From assembly GCA_001936135.1 (NCBI GenBank), contig CP012819.1, positions 2,451,501-2,515,500 on the forward strand: a stretch of 64,000 nucleotides of DNA. The letters are read 5' to 3'. The DNA is from Saccharomycopsis fibuligera x Saccharomycopsis cf. fibuligera. Taxonomy: Eukaryota; Ascomycota; Saccharomycetes; Ascoideales; Saccharomycopsidaceae. The notes beneath the pieces are model-generated. The model was not told the DNA's origin. It worked only from the letters and a program-made list of their open reading frames with translations, and did no database searches. This document shows positions 8,412 through 18,642 of the stretch, in pieces; the stretch's first letter is position 1; every line of letters begins with the position of its first letter. The translations under genes and the position numbers were made by a program.

Positions 8412-11111
8412 ATGTCCTCCATCTTGGACATTGTCTGCTGCATTCCAACCTCAATTCAAAGCTGCCCATCACGCTCCATTCCTTTGCGTCCTCAAATGGA
8501 TATCGTCGAGCCGCCAAGCGCTTCGCCTAGCGCTTCGCCAAGCGCTGGAGAAAAGTCGGGACAGCACGGGGATGCAGACGGGAAAAGGCAAGGGCAGGGG
8601 CAAGGGCAAGGGCCTTTGTCCTTGAGCCCAGATTTGCCGAATGGCAGTGTATCCAAGCATGGTGCAAAAAGGCGCCAGAAAGCTCTTGAGCCAGCCTCCA
8701 AGCGCGCACCATCGTCGCGAGCAGCTCTCGCGTACCAGAGGCACCGCTCACTAACAGCTTGCCAAACCTGCAGACAGCGGAAGATAAAGTGCGACAATGT
8801 CAGGCCTGTGTGCGGTAGCTGTCAAAAGTACCAGGCCAACTCCAGCAGCAGCTTTCCTCCTTGCACTTATAGCGACACAAAGACAGACTATTCGAGTTTC
8901 GACCGCGCCAGTTTGGAGATTCTCCAGAAGTTGTCCAACATAGAAGCGGCAATCAAGGAGTTGACGAGCCATTGCACCGGCCGGGAAGACCAGACACAGG
9001 TTCCCACTCCTCCCAGCTCGGCTTCGGTGGCTGGTTTGGGCGGCAGTGCTCTTCCCAGCAACGCGGAGTCCAGGCAAATGAAAACGTTTTTGGACCAGCT
9101 ATCCCAGAAAGCATGTCATGCTGCGGAAAGGTCAGTACCAAGCATCGACGCCTGCGCCGCGGCTCCCCAGGCCTTCGCGAAGTGGGATACCAGCGTAGAA
9201 AGAATATTGAATTGGGAGCCGGTCTCGAACCAGCTAGGCTCTTTTATTCGGCCTCAAAAGCGGGTGTGCGTGCTACTCGATGAATTGTCGGCGCTGCTTC
9301 TGACAAACGACGCAAAAACAATTGGCACTGCTGATTTCACCTTTGCAAACGCCCAAAAGAGCCCAACAGCCCTGCAGGACCCTTTGTCAGGTACCATGGG
9401 TGCCGCCAACGTTGCTCGTCAATTGTGCCCAAGTGCTGAGAGCCTGGAAGTCGCGTCTTCCAGCCAAGTCGGCAGGTTCCACTCTCTGGCTCACATGTTG
9501 CAGGAGTCTTTGCCAAACCTCCATCTACATAACTTGGAACGGTTGGCGAACTTCGAACGATATTTATTCGCGCACATGCAACGTCTTATCAGCAAGGTCT
9601 TTATGACCGAAGTTTATCCGCACAATCCGTTCATTGATTCCGCGACCTTGTTGGCCTCGGTGGAGCAATTATGTCTAAGCTATCAGGACTTTCGCCATTG
9701 CAACGCCAACAAAGAAAATGCAGCAATCTCGTGCTTTCTATTGCACTATAGCACACCAAGCAATGAGCATACACCCCTACCAGTCATTTTGTTGTGTGTG
9801 GCTCTCGCTATCATTGCTCAAAATAAGCTGCCTGCCAGCGCAGTCTCTAACACACAGGCAACATCTGATGGTTATAAACTTGGCTATAAATGTTTTGAGA
9901 TTGCTCTCCAGCTTCAGAGCATTATACAAAGCTCGCATATCATAGTTCCGCGGTATGGCACGCCCCGTTCAGCAGCCGTTCAAAACATCATATCCTCATT
10001 TGACGCCGGTAACAATGAGGCTGGATACCGCGTTTTACCAATGGCGCAAACTACTTCTGTGAAACCTTATTCCCTTTGGAACGTCCAATTCAACCTCTTG
10101 GCATCCGTCTATCAATGGTATATTATGAGGCCTTTGGCCGCATGGCACTATCTTCAAGAAGCGTGTAGCAAAATCATAATGTACCTCAATGTCACTGATG
10201 TTACGTTTGGGGTGCTCGGGGCAACTCCGGAGTCAATGCTCGTGTTGAAGTTGTATTGGTTTTGCTTTAAATTTGAGCTTCAAGTGAAAAATTATCTATC
10301 ACCGTTTTACGTTAACTCGGGGATTTTCCAATATGACTTGGAGCCTAAGTTGAGCAGCGAAGTATTTTATTCTGTCAAGAACATAAGTCACGATCTTCAT
10401 CGAATTCACACCATCAATACCATGGACTGGTACTTGACTTCGACAGAGAACCAAATAATGAACAAATTTTACGGCTGTAGCAGCAAAGGTAATAGTAATG
10501 TTAGCAGCATGCAAGCCAAGTCATGGAACAGTTTTGATGAAGCATACTTGAAAGAGCAGATTAGCTTTTACCTAAACCAAATCCAGCAGCCAATATCTCG
10601 CCTTAATATTCCAGACTTGAAAGTTATGCTTGAAAATGGGATTTATAATGATTGCAAAATAAATGTGCCTGAGTATGTTATATCAATGAAGCGCAAAATC
10701 ATCTCAATGAAAATTAAGTTGTACCAGCCTCTTTTATATTATCTCTTAGCACTGCCTGACTTTCCAAAGCTGTCTAGCTCAAAAGATCCAGTTCGAAACT
10801 ATCGTCAACATTTTTCACCGTCAGTGAATTCCTACATGGAAGATTTTGTTACTTGTTTATTAGCAAACTCCGATGAGCAGTATGACACCACAAGGACCTA
10901 CGATACGTGGTTCAGATTGAGGGAAGATTATGCCTCTGTTGTCTTATTGCTCATAATATTTGGTAATTTCAAAGAACTGTGGTTCACAAAAGCAGCTTTA
11001 ATGGCTAAATATGAGGATGTTGCTTCTATATTCAGTTACTGGACATTAGAATGTCCTGAAGTGGGTATTTTCGCAAAAAACATTGACATGTTAGTGGAAC
11101 TTTATCTTTAG
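8412..11111 (+). CDS. Zn2Cys6 zinc-cluster transcription factor
   Basis: From the first ATG (8412) the product is 899 aa; a second in-frame ATG at 8496 is an alternative. The zinc cluster covers residues 117-151: ACQTCRQRKIKCD, then C-x2-C, with an unusually long last loop of 13 Ser-rich residues before the sixth cysteine. The N-terminal 110 residues are low complexity with SAS-type and GQ repeats. A short predicted helix follows the finger (SLEILQKLSNIEAAIKEL), as in dimerising zinc-cluster factors. Residues about 350-880 resemble the regulatory region of fungal transcription factors. Base composition drops from GC-rich in the first third to AT-richer in the rest. Several CTG codons occur, whose reading depends on the genetic code. 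I cannot name an orthologue. Confidence 0.85.
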   Translation: MSSILDIVCCIPTSIQSCPSRSIPLRPQMDIVEPPSASPSASPSAGEKSGQHGDADGKRQGQGQGQGPLSLSPDLPNGSVSKHGAKRRQKALEPASKRAPSSRAALAYQRHRSLTACQTCRQRKIKCDNVRPVCGSCQKYQANSSSSFPPCTYSDTKTDYSSFDRASLEILQKLSNIEAAIKELTSHCTGREDQTQVPTPPSSASVAGLGGSALPSNAESRQMKTFLDQLSQKACHAAERSVPSIDACAAAPQAFAKWDTSVERILNWEPVSNQLGSFIRPQKRVCVLLDELSALLLTNDAKTIGTADFTFANAQKSPTALQDPLSGTMGAANVARQLCPSAESLEVASSSQVGRFHSLAHMLQESLPNLHLHNLERLANFERYLFAHMQRLISKVFMTEVYPHNPFIDSATLLASVEQLCLSYQDFRHCNANKENAAISCFLLHYSTPSNEHTPLPVILLCVALAIIAQNKLPASAVSNTQATSDGYKLGYKCFEIALQLQSIIQSSHIIVPRYGTPRSAAVQNIISSFDAGNNEAGYRVLPMAQTTSVKPYSLWNVQFNLLASVYQWYIMRPLAAWHYLQEACSKIIMYLNVTDVTFGVLGATPESMLVLKLYWFCFKFELQVKNYLSPFYVNSGIFQYDLEPKLSSEVFYSVKNISHDLHRIHTINTMDWYLTSTENQIMNKFYGCSSKGNSNVSSMQAKSWNSFDEAYLKEQISFYLNQIQQPISRLNIPDLKVMLENGIYNDCKINVPEYVISMKRKIISMKIKLYQPLLYYLLALPDFPKLSSSKDPVRNYRQHFSPSVNSYMEDFVTCLLANSDEQYDTTRTYDTWFRLREDYASVVLLLIIFGNFKELWFTKAALMAKYEDVASIFSYWTLECPEVGIFAKNIDMLVELYL

Positions 11112-12448
11112 TCAGCTTATCATATCCTGTTCAGGTTTGATATGGTATTGAGGTTGACCGTTTTCTTGTTTTCCATAGAGTTGTGTTCGTCGGTTTATTA
11201 ATAATCAACGTCTGTACATATTCAAGTATGTTCTTTATTATTCACAGGTAAATTTGGCTGTCTTCAGTAAGAGTTCAATTGCCCTCGGAACTCTGAAGAT
11301 TTCTACGCCCTTTTTTAGTCGGAATTTATTGGGCATTTGCCCTCGGAAAAAGATTATTAAAATAGTGCGGTCCGCTAACGCACATGAGGAAACAGTATTA
11401 TGCAGCGTGCATTATATTGCAGACATACGTGAGCACTTGCAAAAATTTGGATTCAGTAAAGATCGTTGCAAAGGTCTTGGCCCCCTCTTGTTGACGCGTG
11501 GCTAGTGGAATTATTGCCTTTTTGTGACGTTTAGCAAAATATGTGCAGTACCGGCGACCCAAGTTCTGAGGTTTCCGTCAATAAAATCCTCTTTAACAAC
11601 AATTTGTAGTAGGCTGAAAGGTACACTATATATAGTCTATATTGCTACTTGTGCCGGTTTTTCAGTAAGCAGGACAGCTTTTAGACATGTTATTTGAGTA
11701 ATAGCCCAAGATCTTTTAAATTTAGCTATATCTGTCTAAACCGTGCTTGTTGCTGATACAAAACTTGGATTTATATATGAGCCTTATTGGCTGGGCGGGG
11801 CGATCGCGAAAGGGTCTGCTAAGTTTTGCGCAGATTCTGAGGCTTAGCGCAGATTCTGAGGCTTAGCGCATTGATGCTGAGCATAATAGAATGCCGAAAA
11901 CAGTGTTCCGGAGTTCTGCCTTTTAACACCCATCATACACTATCTATAGAATTAAGACCAGGATCAACATTAGCCTTAACGTTCAATCGCCGCCGCATAC
12001 CCCCAAAGGTTTGCGAATTGTCTCTAAGGCGAGTTCGTGATAGATTTTTATCGATTGCGTACTTTACAGCTAGACGATAACCAGTGAGAATATGAACACC
12101 ATATGCATTCACATACATATGCACGTGATGATGAATGTATTCATGAATCTAAAAATCAATACACTATGATATCAAGCTAACAATACGTGTTAGACCTTTG
12201 TGTTGGGGAAAAACATAATGCCGAGAAGTTGATCAGTAAAACAATCAAATCTTATCTACAGGGCTGCCGCTCTCCACTTTCTCAAGCATAACCGTGTCAA
12301 TCGATTTCAACTTTCAGCGAAAACTTTATTGGGTCTATACAAATGCAAAAATGTTTATTATTTTTATGAGAATGCAACAAAAAAAAAAGTATTGTAATAA
12401 AATAGAAAACGAGAGTCTGTAAAATGATTTGAAGGAAAAATATGCTAA
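11112..12448. other. 1.3-kb gap between convergent genes
   Basis: Both neighbours end into this spacer, so it holds no promoter for either. It is AT-rich and includes a 19-bp tandem duplication (11828-11865) and CACGTG at 12122-12127. Its only longer open frames lack credible starts or features. It is long for a tail-to-tail gap and could hide a non-coding RNA or a decayed element, which I cannot demonstrate. Confidence 0.6.
11828..11865. repeat. Tandem duplication of a 19-bp unit
   Basis: GCGCAGATTCTGAGGCTTA occurs twice back to back (11828-11846 and 11847-11865) without mismatch, followed by a partial third start GCGCA. Confidence 0.9.
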
Positions 12449-15400
12449 TTATAATTGGGCTTCCGTAATGCCTAGGGTAGAAAACAATTTTGCAAAAACT
12501 GCCTCATTAAGCTCGAATTTCAAGGGCTTCAAAATTCCACTATGGACAAGCTGGTGCTCTGTAAGCCCCGAGTTTTGTTTCAAATACTCATTGTGCTTGT
12601 AACGGTTAATGTTTGTGCGTGCAAAATCTCTCAAAATTGGTCCAATTTCCACTATGATGGTATCAAAATTTAGTGTGTTGATAGAGTCCAGATCATTTAT
12701 CTTTACTATATCTGCTTCTTCGAATATCGAATTGCTAAGAATATTCAAAGACAGCCTCGTGATCCGAGGATTTATTAAAAATCTGCGAATTTTAAGTTGC
12801 AAAAAATTCATGAACACATCAACAATAGCTCTTTTATCAGGAAAACGCAAAAATTTCACTTTGTAATCGTAAAGATCTTGATCTTGTTGCAAAACAACGT
12901 CATCTTGATACTCCACTAACCCCATCTCACTACTCCTATATTTATTAAACTTTATTCTGTAACCCATGAGAAGTGTAGGTATATATTGCTTTTTAATTTC
13001 CATTCCAATATTCAACTCAAAATTCAATGTTCTTGGAACTTCAATATCTTTATCGTTTACCATCTTTGTCTTTTCTTCATCGTTGGCTATTAGAATCTCA
13101 TTATCCTGATAGTTATCATAAATGTTATCGTTCTGAATATCAAAAACCACAGTATCTTTGTCAAACTCAAGTATATCGGTACTTTCCTGATCTTCGAAAT
13201 CATCGATTCTGTTCACCAAGTTTACTTTGTACAAACTGGATTTCGAGCCAGTCTCAATAACGTCAGCCATTGATAACAAATCAGCGTACTTGCTGAATTC
13301 AACGACACTTTTTGGAAATTTTTCCTGTTGCTCTTGCCATGCCTCACGCTTTGAAGCATTAAAGTTGTCAGAGTACTGTAATGTTATTACCTTATGCAGT
13401 ATACTGTCAGCATTGCTATGGAAAGCTTCCATATTTCCATCATCATCAATATCGGTAATATCTATAATGCCTGCCTCATCATCTTTGGATTCCGATTTGC
13501 ATGTATCTACCATTTTTGCATCAGCACATCCTTCGCACAAAAACTGCAAATTGGTCAAACAGTACCTCAAATCCTTGTTACTATTTTCAATAAGATCTTG
13601 AACGATGCTATCTTCTACTTCAAACCTGAAGGAACTAGCGACCAACTTCAAATATAAAAATAACTCCTGTTCATCAAGTTTAGATAACTCAATTAAGGAG
13701 TTTTGTTCTTCCGCAATACTCACAAGATTATTAGGAATCATGGTGATGTCAGAACATGTTAAAACGATAGGTTTTCTCGTAACTTGTAAAATAGAGTTTA
13801 ATAAATCCCAAAAGCCTTTATCATGATTTTTGAAAAGTACGTCTGCATTTTCAAACAATATAATGCCATTTTGAAATGCAAAGTCCGTTTCAACAGCAGC
13901 CACTGGAGCCGACAGCAGGTCACGATGCTTCGAGAAAAAATTAGTAACGCTTTTCTGCTTTTTCTGATGTACAATTTTGGAGGTTGAAAGCTCTTTAAGT
14001 GTTTTCTGTAGTGCTTTTTTACTATGATTTTGATTTGTGTTAATCTCATGCACATAACCGTTTAGTTCTTGAGTAGACGCATAAATACTGGCTGTTTTCC
14101 CACAGCCAGTGGGACCAGCTAATATCATCAAAGGAACAAACGGAGCGTCATTTTTAATGTTATCAAATATAGAAATAGATGAATCATATCGTAGTGAGTC
14201 GTTATATCCAGTGGCATCTGCGTCTGTCAGTTCAAAATCAGGAACAACAAAATCGTCCAAATCGTAGTCACTGTAGGCACGATTACGTTTTTTGACACCC
14301 TCAGTTTTTTCCTTAATATATGACTGACGAATTTTCAACTGGTAATTTTTCTCAAGTAACAAAAAGGAATCTTTAAGCCAAGAAAATATCGACCTTGAAT
14401 CATCCTCCGCTATCAAAGATTCTCCTATAGATGTCGGTTTGAAACGCTCAGTCCATAGATGCAGGCTTTCCAAACTTGAGCAATGGAAAACACCTTTATC
14501 AAGGAATTTAGCGAATTTAGGATTCTCAAACGTATTCCGAAATTTTATCATCACTTTATCCTCAAACTCACCTTTCAAATAATATTTATAAAAGCTGCGA
14601 AATATTCCTTGCGCAGAATTGTTGCCAACCTCATTTGCCAATTTAGCGTTCAAAGTGCCGGCCATACACTGACTATAATCTAGCATTGTTTCATCCTTTG
14701 GAGAGAGACAAATCTTTTTAGCTAAAGTAAGGGTTTCAGTTTCCGGCATTACATGAAATTCGTCTCGAACCATAGGCCTTGTAGGCAATGAATCTAGTTT
14801 TTTCATATTAGATGCCGCAACTTGCCTCTTAGAAGTTTTGTTAGCATCCGCTAGTTTGCTTCTCTCCTTCACCGATGTAAAGAAGCTGCTAGTTGCACTA
14901 TCTGATTCATCTACTCTTCCTTTACTGCCAGCAGTGAAGAATGGGTTTTTTACTGCAAAATCCTGTGCTTCTAGTCTTAATTGAACTTCTCTCAAAAACT
15001 TTTTCGGTAGCTTAAGCTTAACAATTTGCTGTTTTTGCAATGGGGCCTTCAATTTGGAGTCTTTCTTGCTGTTTTTGCTAACCGGCACCTTACCCATTAA
15101 TAAATTTTTGAGGTTGGCCTGTTTATACTTGTTGCTGGCAAATATTTCTTTTTCTATTCTCTCAACGTCACTATGCTTAAGTTTAGGTGAAGCAATTTTG
15201 ACAAGAAATTGCTTATTTTCGGTCTCACTGGGTGTTTGCTTCAAAAAATTTAGTGTGTGCTGACCGGTCCGCTTTGGGGGACTTGTTTGATACTTGAGTT
15301 TATTCGATTTAAATTTGAATAATAATGAATCTTTCAGTTTAGAAACTTGACTCAAATTTCCCACATTCTCTGGGGTATCATCCTCTTCAACCGCAGATGA

Positions 15401-16258
15401 CAAAACCAGATATTCTACATCATCCCTGCTTAGTTTCTTGATGTTAATTCTTTTGTAGCACTTGTAGCGAAAATCATCATCCATACTCAATGACTCCGAA
15501 GAAGACCCTCCATTTTCTGAATGGTTAAATTTTGAAGCATTCAAAAAAGTCGACGCCGTGGAACCTTGTATCGCTTCAAAATCAGATTTATAATAGTCTT
15601 CATTTTCGATGTTTCCCGCCAACTTTTCCAAAGAAACTAGGTCAGAATCAGTATCATCAACATCAGTAAAACTTGATATTGGCGACAGAAAGTTATTTTC
15701 TAAACGATCATAGTTTGGCTTTTCAGAAATAGTTTTCTGTTGAAATTTGTATGTCAAAGGTGCCTCGTTCAAAACATCTACAGATGAATTTTGCTCATCA
15801 GGATATTGATTGTCGAGAAATCGGCTTTCATCACTAGCCAAATCAACAATTTCATTTTTCTGCTCACCAATCGCACCTGTTATAAATCCCTGCTCTTCAA
15901 TAATGTCGGACTGGTCTCTATTTTTATCTATAAAATATGGCTTATGATTGGTCCTACTGCTTTTCGTTTTCTTCTTATTTGCGCGTTTTTGCTTCAGTTG
16001 ATGTGGTGATGGAAATTTGAGAATGTCTGCAATAGATTTCGCTTCATTGTTTTTAGTAGCAGTTTCATTGATTCCAAACCCTTCAGATAGTTTGTTCATA
16101 CTCATTTGGATCTCCTCTGTTACATCAGAACCTTTATTAGATGAGATGCTCGGATCAGACATATTCAATTTAGGACGCGCTTTGCTGCTACCTGCTGAAC
16201 TTAGCTGGTCTTCCAAGTCAAAGCTAGAGTGCTGGCGAGATTGATTGACCATAATCAT
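12449..16258 (-). CDS. ELG1: Elg1/ATAD5-type RFC-like clamp unloader
   Basis: A 1269-aa AAA+ protein. Walker A is GPTGCGKT at residues 715-722, followed by ASIYASTQELNGYVHEIN. A Walker-B-like block FENAD (802-806) is followed by KPIVLTCSD (about 827-835, sensor region). These blocks match Elg1/ATAD5, the large subunit of the RFC-like complex that unloads PCNA from DNA after replication, better than Rfc1, Ctf18 or Rad24. The roughly 700-residue N-terminus is poorly conserved, Lys/Ser/Asp-rich and disordered, where the family carries PCNA- and SUMO-interacting motifs. The first ATG is at 16258; 16252 is a second. S. cerevisiae Elg1 is shorter (about 790 aa). Two MCB cores lie just upstream, fitting a G1/S-expressed replication gene. 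Confidence 0.88.
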   Translation of the reverse strand: MIMVNQSRQHSSFDLEDQLSSAGSSKARPKLNMSDPSISSNKGSDVTEEIQMSMNKLSEGFGINETATKNNEAKSIADILKFPSPHQLKQKRANKKKTKSSRTNHKPYFIDKNRDQSDIIEEQGFITGAIGEQKNEIVDLASDESRFLDNQYPDEQNSSVDVLNEAPLTYKFQQKTISEKPNYDRLENNFLSPISSFTDVDDTDSDLVSLEKLAGNIENEDYYKSDFEAIQGSTASTFLNASKFNHSENGGSSSESLSMDDDFRYKCYKRINIKKLSRDDVEYLVLSSAVEEDDTPENVGNLSQVSKLKDSLLFKFKSNKLKYQTSPPKRTGQHTLNFLKQTPSETENKQFLVKIASPKLKHSDVERIEKEIFASNKYKQANLKNLLMGKVPVSKNSKKDSKLKAPLQKQQIVKLKLPKKFLREVQLRLEAQDFAVKNPFFTAGSKGRVDESDSATSSFFTSVKERSKLADANKTSKRQVAASNMKKLDSLPTRPMVRDEFHVMPETETLTLAKKICLSPKDETMLDYSQCMAGTLNAKLANEVGNNSAQGIFRSFYKYYLKGEFEDKVMIKFRNTFENPKFAKFLDKGVFHCSSLESLHLWTERFKPTSIGESLIAEDDSRSIFSWLKDSFLLLEKNYQLKIRQSYIKEKTEGVKKRNRAYSDYDLDDFVVPDFELTDADATGYNDSLRYDSSISIFDNIKNDAPFVPLMILAGPTGCGKTASIYASTQELNGYVHEINTNQNHSKKALQKTLKELSTSKIVHQKKQKSVTNFFSKHRDLLSAPVAAVETDFAFQNGIILFENADVLFKNHDKGFWDLLNSILQVTRKPIVLTCSDITMIPNNLVSIAEEQNSLIELSKLDEQELFLYLKLVASSFRFEVEDSIVQDLIENSNKDLRYCLTNLQFLCEGCADAKMVDTCKSESKDDEAGIIDITDIDDDGNMEAFHSNADSILHKVITLQYSDNFNASKREAWQEQQEKFPKSVVEFSKYADLLSMADVIETGSKSSLYKVNLVNRIDDFEDQESTDILEFDKDTVVFDIQNDNIYDNYQDNEILIANDEEKTKMVNDKDIEVPRTLNFELNIGMEIKKQYIPTLLMGYRIKFNKYRSSEMGLVEYQDDVVLQQDQDLYDYKVKFLRFPDKRAIVDVFMNFLQLKIRRFLINPRITRLSLNILSNSIFEEADIVKINDLDSINTLNFDTIIVEIGPILRDFARTNINRYKHNEYLKQNSGLTEHQLVHSGILKPLKFELNEAVFAKLFSTLGITEAQL

Positions 16259-16644
16259 TTCATAAGCAATACACTCCAATCTCCAGATCAGCCCTCTTTC
16301 TCAATATTAAAAAATTATAGCCAAAAAAGATACGATGATACACTGGTATAAGAAGAGAAACATTATCGTTCATTGGGCGCGTACTTTAAAATATTATAAA
16401 AATAAAGAAAACGCGCTGCATCACGTGCTACGCATCGGCCGTTAGCAACCAAAAACCTGGTACTTCAAGACTTACAACACCACTCAAACAAAAAGACCAA
16501 CAAAACTGTTATTCATAAATTATAGTACACACATAATTGATATGCTCAATATAGAAGCTAAATCCATGCTATTGTAAGAAAGCTGAAAAGAAAGAAAAAA
16601 ACATAAACATGAGCTTAATCCAGAAGAGTAAAGAGTTTGAACAA
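16259..16644. other. ELG1 promoter / LSG1 3' flank
   Basis: This 386-bp spacer is AT-rich near both ends. Its middle holds two ACGCG-type cores and CACGTG at 16422-16427. No gene is visible. Confidence 0.6.
16378..16415. promoter_or_regulatory. Paired MCB cores upstream of ELG1
   Basis: CGCGT at 16378-16382 and ACGCG at 16411-16415 lie 120-157 bp upstream of the ELG1 ATG, in opposite orientations. They match the MBF-binding core found before many yeast DNA-replication genes. MBF control is inferred. Confidence 0.5.
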
Positions 16645-18642
16645 TCATTTGATATTTCTTGTCTTGAGCTTTTTGCTCTTCTTGTGCTTTTTACTGTTAT
16701 CGGCAACAGCACCTTTTCTGTGAAATGGAATGTTTGCTATACTGTTGATACCATTCATTTGAAAAAACTCTTTGTTTAATTCATCACTGGCAGAATGCAA
16801 GGACGAGTTCACACCGCCGTAACCAGCGGTTCTAGAATCAGTACCGTCAGCACCACCAATGTGCGAACTAAATGAGAGTTTCTCAAGATCCTTTGAAAGA
16901 TCAAAAGTTTCCAAATCAAAACCTGGGGTTGAGTTTATAGCATGAATAATTTGTTTTCTTCTGTTTTCAGAAAGTAAATCAAGAGTGTAAAGATCTTTAT
17001 TAAATTCTAAAGCTTCGTTTAATGGTCTGCTTGTTCCATCTTCATTTGGGGGTGGGTTCACAAACAATAACTTACCATTCACATAATCTTTCAAAATGTA
17101 TCTTGCAGCTCTACTTTCATCTGCACTGCCAAAGCCCTGAGTCATAAAACCCCTAGCACGAGCGTAGGCAGTCAAGAGCTCTTGGGCTGTAGGTATACCA
17201 GTACCACCATCTTCAATTGATTTAACTGGAATGGCAATACCATAAATGGCTTCCAAAAAGTATTTTGGCACTCTTTGAGCAACCAACTGAGTAGGACCCG
17301 TAGCCTCCCTTAATTGATCAATTGGTAGCACACCATTACAGACCAATTCGGCATTGGTGTGTGCAAAATTTGGAAATACTAAACCAGGGCAATCACAAAG
17401 TATAATATCATCAGACAACAAGATGGTTTGGAAATGTTTGGTTTTACCAGGAGTCGAAGAAACGGATACTTTCTTGGAACCAACTAAAGCGTTAATGGTA
17501 GAAGATTTACCGACATTAGGATAACCGACCAAACCAATCTGCAATTTCGCTTTTTCATTTGGATTTGGCGGCACAGTAAGAGGCTCAGGTGCTTCATTAA
17601 TAAACAAATCTTCCAATTCATCTATAGTAAGTATTCTAACTTTCTCCTCCAAATCATTACTATTGGTATCGAAAGCTTTCTTGGTCTCTTCAGCATCACC
17701 TTCTGTATCCTGGTCGACAGATTTTTCAGATTGCTTTTCAGCTTGTTCAAGTTTATTCTCAATCTCTTGTGCCATAATCTTTTGCTCCAAGTTTGGATCT
17801 TCAACTTGATATTCGGCATTTGCTTGTTCTTCCTTTTCTTTCTGTAAAAGTTCATTGGCCTGGCCAGCTGAAAAAAATGCATAAGCGATGTTGTGCTTGA
17901 TAAAATATTCAGCCCACGCTTTCCGTTGCTTGAGTGATAACAAGTCAGCTTTATTCACCAACAATAAATTCTTCTTTTTAGAATTTAATTCTTTAACATA
18001 GTTTTCCAAATCAATTGACCGAAACAAAAGAGGATTTCTAGCATCAACAATCTGTACAATTAAATCTGATCGTTCAATAACCCTCCAAAGCTGTCTCCAA
18101 ACTTCCAAATTTCTTTCGAATGGTGTCAACAATAAATCATGATTTTTTTGTAATAATGCAAATTCTCTTCTCCATTCTAAAAATGCTTTCTTTTCTTTCT
18201 CTTGTAACTCGTGTTTAGTGGTATGTTTATTCCAAGCGGGTCTTCTAGGAACTGTCAATTTATTCTGATTCTCCAACTGTACCATAGTGATTTGTCTTTC
18301 TTTTTCATCTGATAATAAATAATTGTTTTCAGTAGCATTTGGATTAATAATAGTGATCTGGTTACGCTTCACTGCGGTGAAATCCTTGTTTGCTAATGCA
18401 GCACTATTCAAAAAATCATCAATATGATTTTCTTGAGTGATTGATCTCAATTTAACCCAATCAGCGTCTTTCTTGTCAGTCATGAATCTAGATTCACCAT
18501 CGGGCAAAATTTCAATTTTGTTTTCTTGGGCCCTTCTATGCTGGATGGCTTTACCTAAACCAATGGTATTCTTTTGCTTATGATGAATTGGTTTTGGGCC
18601 CTTTGGGGCCTTCCATTTCTTTGGTGGTTCTTTTGGAGGCAT
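16645..18642 (-). CDS. LSG1: Large-subunit GTPase Lsg1
   Basis: A 665-aa circularly permuted GTPase. The G4 motif NKAD is at residues 230-233, ahead of G1 GYPNVGKSS (373-381) and G3 DCPGL (417-421), the YlqF/Lsg1 order. Lsg1 acts in the cytoplasm to release the export adaptor Nmd3 from pre-60S subunits. The length matches the S. cerevisiae protein (640 aa). The N-terminus is basic (PPKEPPKKWKAPKGPKP) and the C-terminus ends in a Lys-rich tail. Residues about 260-330, between G4 and G1, are acidic low complexity. I scanned every codon and found no CTG, which supports a CUG-reassigned host. The ATG at 18642 is the natural start. RRPE-like and PAC-like sites lie upstream. Confidence 0.96.
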   Translation of the reverse strand: MPPKEPPKKWKAPKGPKPIHHKQKNTIGLGKAIQHRRAQENKIEILPDGESRFMTDKKDADWVKLRSITQENHIDDFLNSAALANKDFTAVKRNQITIINPNATENNYLLSDEKERQITMVQLENQNKLTVPRRPAWNKHTTKHELQEKEKKAFLEWRREFALLQKNHDLLLTPFERNLEVWRQLWRVIERSDLIVQIVDARNPLLFRSIDLENYVKELNSKKKNLLLVNKADLLSLKQRKAWAEYFIKHNIAYAFFSAGQANELLQKEKEEQANAEYQVEDPNLEQKIMAQEIENKLEQAEKQSEKSVDQDTEGDAEETKKAFDTNSNDLEEKVRILTIDELEDLFINEAPEPLTVPPNPNEKAKLQIGLVGYPNVGKSSTINALVGSKKVSVSSTPGKTKHFQTILLSDDIILCDCPGLVFPNFAHTNAELVCNGVLPIDQLREATGPTQLVAQRVPKYFLEAIYGIAIPVKSIEDGGTGIPTAQELLTAYARARGFMTQGFGSADESRAARYILKDYVNGKLLFVNPPPNEDGTSRPLNEALEFNKDLYTLDLLSENRRKQIIHAINSTPGFDLETFDLSKDLEKLSFSSHIGGADGTDSRTAGYGGVNSSLHSASDELNKEFFQMNGINSIANIPFHRKGAVADNSKKHKKSKKLKTRNIK

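Noticed and set aside
9224-9237. Another B-box-like TCTCGAACC sequence
   Set aside because: It is within the second zinc-cluster gene and in frame with its protein; no tRNA fold is evident.
11254-11505. 83-codon plus-strand frame in the 11.1-12.4 kb gap
   Set aside because: It starts with TTG and shows no domain or conserved motif that I recognise.
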